Shown here: positions 36,001 to 44,750 of the stretch, in pieces
Position numbering within the stretch: the first letter of the stretch is position 1
Layout: each line of letters begins with the position of its first letter
Source: Rhizobium freirei PRF 81
GTDB lineage: Bacteria; Pseudomonadota; Alphaproteobacteria; Rhizobiales; Rhizobiaceae
DNA length: 64,000 bases
Assembly: GCF_000359745.1 (NCBI RefSeq)
Contig: NZ_AQHN01000089.1
Coordinates: 355,001 to 419,000, forward strand
Reading direction: 5' to 3'
Position numbers and translations under genes: made by a program
The notes under the pieces: generated by a model
What the model was told of the DNA's origin: nothing
The model's input: the letters and a program-made list of their open reading frames with translations, nothing else
Databases searched by the model: none

Positions 36001-37656
36001 ATGTTGCTTCCCGCCGTTGGTGCCGTGTCCGCTGTAAGCGTATCTGTTGAGAAACCTGTCGTCGCAACGGCGGAGACCTCCGGGCTCCAGACCGCCGCAA
36101 CACCGTTGGCGGTCTTGTCGAGTGCGGTCAATGCTACCGTCGAGGGCAAGCTGAACATGCTGCTGGTGGCGGCGCGCGAGCGGATGCTCGACAGCTTGCT
36201 GTCGGCAATCGACGTAGCGGCGCGGGTGTTGAATGTTTCGCGCGAACCGGGCGAGAGCAACGCCGCCTATGCGCAGCGCGTCGCCGACGCAATCACCAAC
36301 CTGACGCCGCAGCAGCTTGTTGCCGCACAACGGCAGTTGGACGCGCAGATGAGCGCGCCCGTGCCATTGCCGTTGCTCGCCGCCGCCTTGGCGGATCCCG
36401 AAAGCCCGCAAGCGGTTCAGCTGGCCTTCAGCCTGGAACAGGCAGCGGCCGCCGAACCCGATGCAGTGCTGAAGGCGGTCGTCAATTCATACGGGCAGAA
36501 TGCCGGAGAAACGAAGCCGGCGGCAGCTCAGTTGTCAGCGTCGGCGCCGCTGCAGAAAACGGTCGATATCGCCGCAGAGGTGGCAAGCTTAACGTCTCCC
36601 CCGAAGGAAGCAGTCGCTGCCGCAACCACCCAATCTGCCGGCGCCCAGCCTTCGGCCGTGCCACCGGGAGCACCTCAATCCGGTATTGCACCGCAACCAG
36701 TTCCCGCGCCTGTGAGTGCCGCCACAGCGACGCCCACGCAAGTGCTGGCCCAAAACGGAGCAGCTCCGACGCCGCAAGCTGTGCTCGCCAGCTCCGGCAT
36801 GAGTGCAGTCCCGCCTTCACAGCTCGTTGCATCTCTCGCAGAGGATCTGGCCGCTGCGCCGTTGCTGGCGGCGATTGCCACGGAGGCCAAGCTCCCGATC
36901 GAAATCGAATTGATCAGGTCACCGCTGACACTCCCGCCGGTGCCGCGTGACATTCAGCAAATCCAGGCCGCTATCAGAGAGGGGTTGCAGGTCGTCATCA
37001 AGCCGCCCGTCATGGCCGTCAGCTCTGATCTCCAGCAGATCATCAACAATCCGACGGCCTCTGTAGAGAAGATCATAGCGCAGGCGTTGACTGCCAATGC
37101 CGCAGGGCAAACGCCGCCGCAACCGGCTGTCGACGAGAGCAGCAGGAGCCGCCTCATCCCGGCCGTCGCGATGCCTGCGTCACCGGCGGATGAGCCGGAA
37201 ACCGCCGCTTCCGCTGCCGCATCGTCCGGCAAGCCGCAGGTGCTGGCCGCCTCGGCCGCCGCCATGGCCGTTTACGATACGGCGGAGCAGGCGGGAATGC
37301 CGGTCTCCGTGCCGCTCGGTGTCCCCTTCGTGGTCGCCAATTATCTGCCGGCTGCCTCGCCTACCAAAGCAGGCGAACAGAAGCGGGTCGACCGCGTCGA
37401 TCCCGTCGACGATGAGGAAGGCGAACGCCCCGAGGACGAAGAAACGGCGCAGCATCAGGATCAGGACGAACCGCGCGCGGAGGAGCCGCCGGCGCAGATG
37501 GCCGAAGAAGTCGTCGATGATGTGGAAACGGAGCCGGTCTCCTCCCGGATTGAGGCCGTTCCGCCGGAGATGGCTGCCTTGCCGTCGCCTTCGCTAAGCG
37601 ATCGCCAGCAAGACCACGCCTTCGATTTCTATCGGCGCATGGTGGCCTGGGAATAG
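36001..37656 (+). CDS. Ala/Pro-rich protein of unknown function
   Basis: A 551-residue protein. Residues about 35-165 look helical and ordered (LNMLLVAARERMLDSLLSAIDVAARVLN). About 165-280 is low-complexity Ala, Pro, Ser and Gln. About 280-370 may be a second ordered part. About 455-520 is strongly acidic (DDEEGERPEDEETAQHQDQD). The end is FDFYRRMVAWE. There is no signal peptide or membrane segment that I can support. The architecture loosely recalls flagellar hook-length proteins, but no FliK signature is visible. A shared terminator with rpsA follows. Function unknown; coding status is supported by its length, composition and closeness of its end to the terminator. Confidence 0.7.
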   Translation: MLLPAVGAVSAVSVSVEKPVVATAETSGLQTAATPLAVLSSAVNATVEGKLNMLLVAARERMLDSLLSAIDVAARVLNVSREPGESNAAYAQRVADAITNLTPQQLVAAQRQLDAQMSAPVPLPLLAAALADPESPQAVQLAFSLEQAAAAEPDAVLKAVVNSYGQNAGETKPAAAQLSASAPLQKTVDIAAEVASLTSPPKEAVAAATTQSAGAQPSAVPPGAPQSGIAPQPVPAPVSAATATPTQVLAQNGAAPTPQAVLASSGMSAVPPSQLVASLAEDLAAAPLLAAIATEAKLPIEIELIRSPLTLPPVPRDIQQIQAAIREGLQVVIKPPVMAVSSDLQQIINNPTASVEKIIAQALTANAAGQTPPQPAVDESSRSRLIPAVAMPASPADEPETAASAAASSGKPQVLAASAAAMAVYDTAEQAGMPVSVPLGVPFVVANYLPAASPTKAGEQKRVDRVDPVDDEEGERPEDEETAQHQDQDEPRAEEPPAQMAEEVVDDVETEPVSSRIEAVPPEMAALPSPSLSDRQQDHAFDFYRRMVAWE

Positions 37657-37701
37657 ACGCATCGGGAATGAAATAGCCGGCCCAAGCTCGGCACGACGGA
37701 C

Positions 37702-37741
37702 AAAGAAAAACCCGCCGGATCGCTCCGGCGGGTCTTTTATT
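37702..37741. terminator. Bidirectional intrinsic terminator
   Basis: Stem CCCGCCGGA (37711-37719) / TCCGGCGGG (37724-37732), loop TCGC, with an A-rich left side and TCTTTTAT on the right. It serves the Ala/Pro-rich gene on one strand and rpsA on the other. Confidence 0.88.
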
Positions 37742-37760
37742 TCCAGGTTTCGACCGAAGA

Positions 37761-39464
37761 TTATTCGGCGTTGCGGTTCTTCAGAGCCGCACCCAGGATG
37801 TCGCCGAGCGAAGCGCCCGAGTCGGAAGAACCGAACTGAGCGACGGCTTCCTTCTCTTCTGCGATTTCCAGAGCCTTGATCGACAGCATGATCTTGCGGT
37901 CCTTCTTGGAGAAGTTGGTGACGCGAGCGTCGACAACCTGACCAACAGAGAAACGCTCCGGACGCTGTTCGTCACGGTCACGCGACAGATCGGCGCGGCG
38001 GATGAACGAGGTGATGTCTTCGTGGTTGACGAGCTTCACTTCGATGCCGCCGTCGTTGACTGCGATGACTTCGCAGGAAACGACTGCATTCTTGCGCAGG
38101 TCGCCGGAAGCAGCAGCTTCGCCGACTGCGTCCTTGCCAAGCTGCTTGATGCCGAGCGAGATGCGTTCCTTCTCGACGTCGACGTCGAGAACGACAGCCT
38201 TGACGACGTCACCCTTGTTGTACTCTTCGATGACCTGCTCGCCCGGACGGTTCCAGTCGAGGTCGGAGAGGTGAACCATGCCGTCCACATCGCCGTCGAG
38301 GCCGATGAACAGGCCGAATTCGGTCTTGTTCTTGACTTCGCCTTCGACTTCGGTGCCAGCCGGATGGTTGCGGGCGAATGCTGCCCACGGGTTTTCCAGC
38401 GTCTGCTTCAGGCCGAGCGAGATACGACGCTTGGTCGGATCGACTTCGAGAACGACGACTTCGACTTCCTGGCTCGTGGACAGGATCTTGCCGGGGTGAA
38501 CGTTCTTCTTGGTCCAGGACATTTCCGAGATGTGGATGAGGCCTTCGATGCCCGGCTCCAGCTCGACGAACGCACCGTAGTCGGTGATGTTCGTGACCGT
38601 ACCGGAGATCTTCTTGCCTTCCGGATACTTGGCCTGGATGCCATCCCACGGATCGCTCTCGAGCTGCTTCATGCCGAGCGAGATGCGGTGGGTTTCCTGG
38701 TTGATGCGGATGATCTGTACCTTGACCTGCTGGCCGATGGACAGGATTTCCGACGGATGGTTCACACGGCGCCATGCCATGTCGGTGACGTGCAGCAGGC
38801 CGTCGATGCCGCCGAGGTCAACGAACGCACCGTAATCGGTGATGTTCTTGACGACGCCGTCAACAACCTGGCCTTCTTCGAGGTTCTGAACGATTTCAGA
38901 ACGCTGCTCGGCACGGGACTCTTCCAGAACCGTACGGCGCGAAACGACGATGTTGCCGCGGCGCTTGTCCATCTTGAGGATTTCGAAGGGCTGCGGGTTG
39001 TGCATCAGCGGGGTAACGTCGCGGATCGGACGGATATCGACCTGCGAACGCGGCAGGAAGGCGATAGCGCCGTCGAGATCGACGGTGAAGCCGCCCTTGA
39101 CCTGGTTGAAGATCACGCCTTCAACGCGCTCGCCAGCTTCGAACTTGGCTTCGAGCTTGATCCAGCTTTCTTCGCGGCGAGCCTTTTCGCGCGACAGAAC
39201 GGCTTCGCCAAGCGCGTTTTCGATGCGCTCGACATAGACTTCGACTTCATCGCCAACCTTGAGCGTGCCGTCCTTGGCGCGTGCACCGAATTCCTTCAGC
39301 GCGATACGGCCTTCGACCTTGAGGCCGACGTCGACAACGGCAACGTCCTTCTCGATGGCGGTGACGATACCCTTGGTGACATAGCCTTCAGCCAGGTCGT
39401 TCTTGGCAAAGGATTCTTCGAGAAGAGCTGCGAAATCTTCGCGAGAGGGGGAAGTTACAGACAT
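37761..39464 (-). CDS. rpsA: 30S ribosomal protein S1
   Basis: A 567-residue protein with six S1 RNA-binding repeats, seen as recurring units such as GVVKNITDYGAFVDLGGIDG, GTVTNITDYGAFVELEPGIEG and GEVKNKTEFGLFIGLDGDVDG. It holds mRNA on the 30S subunit during initiation. Start 39464 (MSVTSPSREDF) has CCAGGAG six bases upstream; the longer frame to 39494 has no such site. cmk lies upstream in the same direction. Confidence 0.97.
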   Translation of the reverse strand: MSVTSPSREDFAALLEESFAKNDLAEGYVTKGIVTAIEKDVAVVDVGLKVEGRIALKEFGARAKDGTLKVGDEVEVYVERIENALGEAVLSREKARREESWIKLEAKFEAGERVEGVIFNQVKGGFTVDLDGAIAFLPRSQVDIRPIRDVTPLMHNPQPFEILKMDKRRGNIVVSRRTVLEESRAEQRSEIVQNLEEGQVVDGVVKNITDYGAFVDLGGIDGLLHVTDMAWRRVNHPSEILSIGQQVKVQIIRINQETHRISLGMKQLESDPWDGIQAKYPEGKKISGTVTNITDYGAFVELEPGIEGLIHISEMSWTKKNVHPGKILSTSQEVEVVVLEVDPTKRRISLGLKQTLENPWAAFARNHPAGTEVEGEVKNKTEFGLFIGLDGDVDGMVHLSDLDWNRPGEQVIEEYNKGDVVKAVVLDVDVEKERISLGIKQLGKDAVGEAAASGDLRKNAVVSCEVIAVNDGGIEVKLVNHEDITSFIRRADLSRDRDEQRPERFSVGQVVDARVTNFSKKDRKIMLSIKALEIAEEKEAVAQFGSSDSGASLGDILGAALKNRNAE

Positions 39465-39660
39465 AAAATCTCCTGGCGTGTCCTTATTATGCAACTTGGA
39501 TTGTGCAATTTGGACACTGGTGCGCCGGTGGTTCGCGTTAAACGGGCCTGACCCCAGTCCGCCTTCCTTTGATGGAAAGCTATCCGGCGCTTGGACGGAA
39601 TGTCAGGCTACTTGAAATCGGCAGTTTCCGGCGCTGGGCGCGCGAAAGCCGCTCATATTT

Positions 39661-40293
39661 TCAGGCATTTCGGCTCAGAGCGGCGTCGACGATCGATTTA
39701 GCCTTCTGAAACGCCGCTTCTATACTCATTTCTGAGGTATCTAGCAAGTACGCGTCTTCAGCTGGTTTCAAAGGGCTGTCGGTGCGGCCCATGTCGCGCT
39801 CGTCGCGCCGCTTCACATCCTCGAAGATGGCATCGTAATCGGCGTTACCGCCAGCCTCGACGATCTCCTCGTAGCGCCGCTTTGCCCGGACTTCGACTGA
39901 CGCCGTCACATAGAGCTTTACCGGTGCGCCGGGGCAGACGACGGTGCCGATGTCGCGGCCGTCGAGCACGGCGCCTGGCGTCTTCTCGGCAAAACGGCGC
40001 TGTGCTTCGACCAGAGCCCGGCGCACGGCCGGCATGACGGCGATCTTCGACGCGGCTTCGCCGATCTCGTGTTGGGACAGAACTGCCCTGTCGAGTCCGG
40101 CCAGATCAACCTTCAGCGCCATGTTCTCGGCCACGGCTTCGTCGTCTAGCGGCAGTCCGGCATCGAGGAGCGCCTTGGCGGTGGCGCGGTAGGTGAGGCC
40201 GGTGTCGAGATGATGAAAGCCATAGGTTTCAGCGATCCGGCGCGCCAGAGTTCCCTTGCCGGCGGCCGCAGGCCCGTCGATGGCGATGATCAT
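39661..40293 (-). CDS. cmk: Cytidylate kinase
   Basis: A 210-residue kinase that phosphorylates CMP and dCMP. The P-loop is IAIDGPAAAGKGTLARRIA at residues 2-20; GRDIGTVVCPGAPVKLYVTAS and the lid KRRDERDMGRTDSPLKPAEDA are typical of Cmk. Gene order cmk-rpsA is conserved in alphaproteobacteria; usually aroA comes before cmk, but here a PaiB-like gene is found 29 bases upstream instead. Confidence 0.96.
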   Translation of the reverse strand: MIIAIDGPAAAGKGTLARRIAETYGFHHLDTGLTYRATAKALLDAGLPLDDEAVAENMALKVDLAGLDRAVLSQHEIGEAASKIAVMPAVRRALVEAQRRFAEKTPGAVLDGRDIGTVVCPGAPVKLYVTASVEVRAKRRYEEIVEAGGNADYDAIFEDVKRRDERDMGRTDSPLKPAEDAYLLDTSEMSIEAAFQKAKSIVDAALSRNA

Positions 40294-40321
40294 GTCTTTT
40301 TCGTCCCTACACCATATCCCG

Positions 40322-40957
40322 TTATTTGCTGTAGCGACGCACCAGATCGGCCATTTCGGCAGCCTCTGTTCGATCGATTGCCCCGAGGCCCTCGGCCACG
40401 CCCTGTCGGTCAGCCAGCGGCCGGTTCTGGCTCACCTTCCATTTGCCGTCAATCGTCTCGATGTCGATTTCGATGCCGATGATGCCCTTCATTTGGGCGG
40501 CGATGAATTCCGGCGGCGCATCCTCCACCGCCCAGGGCTCAGCGCGGTCGCTCTCGTTCTCGCCCGTCAGCGCGCCGATCTGCGTGCGCAGCCAGGCGGG
40601 ATCGTCGATGATGCGCGCGCTCCCGCGAACCTGCACGATTGCATAGTTCCAGGTCGGCACGACCTTGCCGGTTTCCCGCTTCGTCGCATACCAGGATGGC
40701 GTGATGTAGGTATCGGCTCCCTGGAAGACGACGAGGACGGGGGCGCCGTCAGCGATTTCGCGCCACTGGCCGTTTGCCCTTGCGACGTGGGCCTGAAGGG
40801 TGCCTTTGGGCGAAAGCGCCGTATTCAGATGAAATGGCACGGGATTGGCGATCAGTCCGCCGTCGCCCGCCGTGATAAGCAGTCCCAGCGGATGGGCGCG
40901 GATCAGCTGGTGCTGCGTGCTAAGATCGTCTTCGCGATGATGTGGAGGCTGATACAT
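40322..40957 (-). CDS. PaiB-like FMN-binding protein
   Basis: A 211-residue protein of the PaiB family. The start YQPPHHREDD, the middle HVARANGQWRE and GADTYITPSWYATKRETGKVVPTWNY, and the end KGIIGIEIDIETIDGKWKVSQNRP are typical. The fold is a flavin-reductase-like split barrel; Bacillus PaiB was described as a negative regulator of sporulation and protease genes, but rhizobial members have no assigned role. It sits where aroA usually lies, in line with cmk and rpsA. Confidence 0.9.
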   Translation of the reverse strand: MYQPPHHREDDLSTQHQLIRAHPLGLLITAGDGGLIANPVPFHLNTALSPKGTLQAHVARANGQWREIADGAPVLVVFQGADTYITPSWYATKRETGKVVPTWNYAIVQVRGSARIIDDPAWLRTQIGALTGENESDRAEPWAVEDAPPEFIAAQMKGIIGIEIDIETIDGKWKVSQNRPLADRQGVAEGLGAIDRTEAAEMADLVRRYSK

Positions 40958-41359
40958 GGCTTCCGTCCGTTTGTCGCGCCGTTCTCGGAAACCTCGTGCA
41001 CAAGGCTTCGAACGGCCATCCGCGCGGTCTACCAGCCATTGGCTTGGATCGTCGCGTTCAATCTTGTCATGATAGCAAAAAATCGGGAAAACATCGTGGC
41101 TATGTCGTGCAGGCCGGGGCTCGTCGCGGCCGGCTGCAATGCTCTTGCACGGGAGGTTCGAGGGGTTGCACCGGCCCGCTGCTGAAGGCCGGCTAACCCC
41201 TCATCGCGCAATGCACGAAAACCGCGTGCAAAGCGGCATGAACTTTAGCTTTGACAGAAACGGCCGCAACGATTAAGGGGACCGGCTGATATTTCCCTTA
41301 AAACGCCGGCTTCCCCGGCATTGCCGAATTTTCCTTCGGCCATTCATGAGGCTTTGACA
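40958..41359. other. Gene-free intergenic region between PaiB-like and TIGR02300 genes
   Basis: About 400 bases with no supported gene on either strand. A TTGACA hexamer at about 41253-41258, some 100 bases before the TIGR02300 start, may be a -35 box. No aroA remnant was recognised in the translated frames here. Confidence 0.45.
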
Positions 41360-41740
41360 GTGGCGAAAGCGGAACTTGGAACAAAACGTACCGACCCGGA
41401 TACCGGCAAGAAGTTCTATGACCTGAACCGGGATCCGGTGATCTCGCCCTATACCGGCAAGTCCTGGCCCTTGTCCTTCTTCGAGGAAACCTCCGCAGCG
41501 AAGGAAGTTCCGGAAGAAGAGGAAGTCGCCGAAGTCGATACCGAAAACACGGAAGTCGAACTGGTTTCGCTCGAGGACGCCGATGAGGCTGCAGCCGGCG
41601 ACGATATTCCGGATATCGGCGACGACGATGTCGAAATCGGCGACGATGACGACGACACCTTCCTCGAAGCCGACGAAGACGAAGATGATGACGATATGAG
41701 CGACATCATCGGCGTCACCGGCGACGACGACGACGTTTGA
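41360..41740 (+). CDS. TIGR02300 family acidic protein
   Basis: A 126-residue protein. The N-terminal 45 residues are the conserved TIGR02300 head (ELGTKRTDPDTGKKFYDLNR, then SPYTGKSWPLSFF). The rest is extremely acidic with Asp runs (IGDDDDDTF, EDEDDDDMSD). The family is confined to alphaproteobacteria and its function is unknown. The start is GTG at 41360, eight bases after GAGG and at the family start. The tRNA-Ala gene follows 151 bases later. Confidence 0.92.
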   Translation: MAKAELGTKRTDPDTGKKFYDLNRDPVISPYTGKSWPLSFFEETSAAKEVPEEEEVAEVDTENTEVELVSLEDADEAAAGDDIPDIGDDDVEIGDDDDDTFLEADEDEDDDDMSDIIGVTGDDDDV

Positions 41741-41891
41741 TCTGACGACAATCGGCCCGGTAACAAAGAAAAATTTCCCGGGCCGAATTTTTCGGCTTGC
41801 TATCTGCAAAAACCAGAAGTAATAAGCCGCCACCCCGACGGGCGAAGCGCTCGGAAGGGACCCAGGGCCGGTCAAACGGCACCATCTTGAT

Positions 41892-41966
<75 letters not shown>

Positions 41967-41967
<1 letters not shown>

Positions 41968-42048
41968 GCCTTCGCTCTCCGAGCTTCGGCTCGGCAAGCC
42001 AGCAGACGAAGGCTGTCGCGCTGAAGTTACGCAGTAACGAAAGCGGAC
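41967..42048 (+). ncRNA. Highly structured element between tRNA-Ala and GIY-YIG gene
   Basis: Domain 1: outer stem AGCCTTCG (41967-41974) / CGAAGGCT (42007-42014) enclosing a hairpin CCGAGC-TTCG-GCTCGG (41979-41994) with a UUCG tetraloop. Domain 2, directly adjoining: GTC (42015-42017) with GAC (42046-42048), CGCT (42019-42022) with AGCG (42042-42045), and GTTAC (42026-42030) with GTAAC (42034-42038) around GCA. All stems are perfect. I recall similar segments before small GIY-YIG genes in many bacteria, but cannot verify here. Whether it works as RNA or as DNA target is unknown. Confidence 0.55.
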
Positions 42049-42153
42049 TTTCTCCAAGCAAGCTCGATGAATTAAATTTGAAGATGTTCTTTCGGACAAT
42101 TGGTCGATAGCGCACTGGTTGTGCCGCTGCTGGCATCCGCTATCATGCTGTGC

Positions 42154-42393
42154 ATGAAGTACGTCTACATCCTTAAAAGCTGCGATTTTCCCGACCGTCA
42201 CTACGTTGGTGTGACTGCAGACCTGAAAGCTCGTTTGGCAAAGCACAATGCCAGAGAAGTGCCTCACACATCGAAATATGCGCCATGGTCGGTCAAAACC
42301 TACATTGCCTTCTCGGACGAGACGCAGGCGCTCGAGTTCGAAAAATATCTCAAATCCGGATCGGGACGTGCCTTTGCGAAGAAGAGATTGTAA
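42154..42393 (+). CDS. Small GIY-YIG nuclease domain protein
   Basis: A 79-residue single-domain protein of the UPF0213-like GIY-YIG type. The GIY part is YVYIL (residues 3-7) and the YIG part is HYVGVT (16-21), with R27 and E61/E63 as catalytic candidates, ending in the family phrase KYLKSGSGRAFAKKRL. These stand-alone modules are widespread, and their target is unknown. It follows the tRNA-Ala gene by 186 bases, with a folded element between. An ATG nine bases earlier (42145) is also possible. Confidence 0.85.
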   Translation: MKYVYILKSCDFPDRHYVGVTADLKARLAKHNAREVPHTSKYAPWSVKTYIAFSDETQALEFEKYLKSGSGRAFAKKRL

Positions 42394-42499
42394 TTGCGCC
42401 GTGCCTCGGCGGGTCGCTTCGAATCGACGCCATAACATTCCGCATCCCCCCAACTTCATGCTAGCCTCCGATCTCCCGCAACTCACCCCGATTCGCCCC

Positions 42500-43222
42500 A
42501 TGACCAGACAGCGCCGCCGTCGCCTCATTAAGACCCGCCGTACGGTGACGGGGTTGGTGCTCGTCGCCTCGATTGCATTTCTCGCCGGCATGACCGATGC
42601 CGTCGGTCTGATGCTGACGGGCAATTTCGTGTCGTTCATGACCGGCAATACGACGCGGGCGGCGATTGCGCTTGGAACGGGGGATTTCGGTCATGCGGTG
42701 GTGCTGTTTTCCGCCATTCTGACATTCATTGCCGGCAATGCGCTTGGGATCGTCATCGCCCATGCGGCCGACCGGCGGGCTTTCGTCGTGCTTGCCTGCG
42801 TCAGCATCCTTCTGGCTGTGGCCGCCGGCTTTGCAGAGCCGTCGCTGGTTCTGGTGCAATTCTTTCTCGTGGTGCTCGCCATGGGCCTGGTCAATGCCAC
42901 GGTCGAACATATTGAAGGCCTGCCGATCGGGCTGACCTACGTCACCGGGGCGCTGTCGCGATTCGGCCGCGGCATCGGCCGCTTCCTGCTGGGCGAGCGG
43001 AATTTTGCCTGGACCGTACAGATCGTGCCCTGGAGCGGCATGATATCAGGCGCCATCATCGGCGCGCTTCTCGCGCGCACCTTTGGGGCACATGCGCTCT
43101 GGCTGGTTTCGATGGTCGCGCTCGTCCTGGCGCTGTCGACGCTTTTCATCCCCCGCCCGCTGCAGCGCCGCTTCAATCAGCACTTCGTGGCATCGGCTCC
43201 GCTGGCGCGACGATCGAAATAG
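42500..43222 (+). CDS. YoaK family (DUF1275) membrane protein
   Basis: A 240-residue protein with about six predicted helices. It has the DUF1275 hallmarks GMTDAVGLMLTGNFVSFMTGNTTRAAI near residues 35-60 and VNATVEHIEGLPIGLTYVTGALSRFGRGIG near 135-165, which mirror each other. The family lacks an assigned transport role. No good ribosome site is visible; ATG 42500 gives a normal basic start, and ATG 42458 would add 14 residues. Confidence 0.85.
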   Translation: MTRQRRRRLIKTRRTVTGLVLVASIAFLAGMTDAVGLMLTGNFVSFMTGNTTRAAIALGTGDFGHAVVLFSAILTFIAGNALGIVIAHAADRRAFVVLACVSILLAVAAGFAEPSLVLVQFFLVVLAMGLVNATVEHIEGLPIGLTYVTGALSRFGRGIGRFLLGERNFAWTVQIVPWSGMISGAIIGALLARTFGAHALWLVSMVALVLALSTLFIPRPLQRRFNQHFVASAPLARRSK

Positions 43223-43294
43223 CCACATTGCGGCGCACAAAATCTGCTAGGGAGAAAGCGAATCGTTTTCTACCGACAAGCGTAAGGATGTGCC

Positions 43295-44086
43295 GTGTTC
43301 GTTTTTTCGAAACTTGTCTGGATTTTCGGTCAGCCGCTGTCGCTGGCATTCCTGCTTGGTCTGCTGGCCTTCGTCTGCGGGCTGCTGCGCTGGCGAGCCA
43401 CCATGCTCACCACCTCGCTCCTTTCCACCGTCGTCCTGTTCATCACGCTCTACACGACGGCGGGCGCCTACCTCGTCCAGGGGCTGGAAGATCGCTTTCC
43501 GCGGCCGGCAGCCGACCCGGCGGATATCAAATGCATGATCGTCCTCGGCGGTGCCACCCAGAATGAGGTGACGACGGAGCGCGGCGGCTATGAGCTCGAT
43601 TCGGCCGGCGATCGCCTCATCGAGGCGCTGCGGCTGGCGCAGAAATATCCGCAGGCACGCATCGTCATTTCAGGCGGCGATGGTTCGATCGGCGGCACCT
43701 ATGAGGGCGATGCCGTCATCTCCGAGCGCTTCTTCACGGCCCTCGGGATTTCGACGAGCCGCATGGTCGAGGACAAGACCTCGCGCACCACCTTCGAGAA
43801 TGCGGTCAATACGAAGGAGCTGCTGGCACAGAACGGGCTCTCGAATTGCCTGCTCATCACCTCGGGCTTCCATATGCCGCGCTCGATGGGCATTTTCCGC
43901 AAGCAGGGCATCGATGTGGTGCCGTGGCCGGTCGATTATCGCAGCACCGGCAAGGAAACGCCCGGCTTCGATTTCACCCAGCCTTCGCGCAATGCGCAGC
44001 TCTTGGCGACCGGCCTGCGCGAATGGGTCGGCCTGGTGGGCTACTATGCCGTCGGGCGCACCTCGGCGTTTTATCCCGGACCGTAA
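43295..44086 (+). CDS. YdcF/SanA-like DUF218 membrane-anchored protein
   Basis: A 263-residue protein with two N-terminal membrane helices (about 12-32 and 38-58), then a DUF218 domain: CMIVLGGATQNE, IVISGGDGSIGGTYEGDA, EDKTSRTTFENAVNTKELL and LLITSGFHMPRSMGIFRKQG. E. coli relatives (ElyC/YdcF/SanA) are linked to envelope integrity and lipid carrier metabolism. The start is GTG 43295, after AAGGA about nine bases upstream. Confidence 0.88.
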   Translation: MFVFSKLVWIFGQPLSLAFLLGLLAFVCGLLRWRATMLTTSLLSTVVLFITLYTTAGAYLVQGLEDRFPRPAADPADIKCMIVLGGATQNEVTTERGGYELDSAGDRLIEALRLAQKYPQARIVISGGDGSIGGTYEGDAVISERFFTALGISTSRMVEDKTSRTTFENAVNTKELLAQNGLSNCLLITSGFHMPRSMGIFRKQGIDVVPWPVDYRSTGKETPGFDFTQPSRNAQLLATGLREWVGLVGYYAVGRTSAFYPGP

Positions 44087-44130
44087 CCACGCGTCCGGAC
44101 CGTAATAACTGCGTGTCCGCGCCGTATGGC

Positions 44131-44610
44131 CTATTTCTGGGATATGGTGACGAATTTCGTGCCGCGCACCCTGACGGTGATTTCGCAAAAGGCCTCGCCA
44201 TCCTTGCGGTCGCAGAAGCGCGGATGCATCTTCATGACCAGCACCATGTTGCCGAAGCGCAGGATGAAATCGTAGCTGTAGATCTTTGCCGTGGCGACGA
44301 GCAGATACCCGCCTTCGGCGACCTGGACATAGAAGTTGTAGGGGCAGCCTTCGTCCGTGCAATAAGCCTGCTTTTCGCCCTTGCAGGTGATCTCGCCCTC
44401 GTTGATGACGATATCCATCAGCTTGTCGTTGTTGATGTCCTGCTGGGTCGCGAACTTGTCGCCGAAACTCACCTGCCCGTCGCAGCTCTTGGTGAAGTGC
44501 TCTTTCTCGAAAGCCACAGGGTCCTGCAGGATCGATTGCTGCGCCATGGCCACGGTCGGCATGATCACGAGTGCGACGAGGTTGAGGATGACGATCAGCA
44601 GGGATTTCAC
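44131..44610 (-). CDS. Exported hypothetical protein
   Basis: A 159-residue secreted protein. GTG 44610 begins a clean signal peptide (VKSLLIVILNLVALVIMP ... AMAQQ), and AAGGA precedes it by nine bases. The mature chain has six Cys, in CDGQ, CKGE, CTDEGCP, CDRK and CEITV, suggesting disulfides in the periplasm. No family recognised. It is convergent with the DUF218 gene and divergent from the TRIC-family gene. Confidence 0.8.
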   Translation of the reverse strand: MKSLLIVILNLVALVIMPTVAMAQQSILQDPVAFEKEHFTKSCDGQVSFGDKFATQQDINNDKLMDIVINEGEITCKGEKQAYCTDEGCPYNFYVQVAEGGYLLVATAKIYSYDFILRFGNMVLVMKMHPRFCDRKDGEAFCEITVRVRGTKFVTISQK

Positions 44611-44750
44611 GGGGGATTCCTTTTCCAAGCGCCGTCGCGGCCTTGTGGGTCGCCGCAACCGCTCGGCATCTTTACGCGTGCCTGCTTGCGCGGCCCTTGC
44701 GGTCATGATTCACTTCGGGAAAATCGCCGCCTGCGCCCGTGGAGTTCTCG

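Noticed and set aside
38022..39551. 509-codon open frame on the plus strand
   Set aside because: Fully antisense to rpsA, whose six S1 repeats are clear; the mirror frame has repeated acidic low-complexity sequence.
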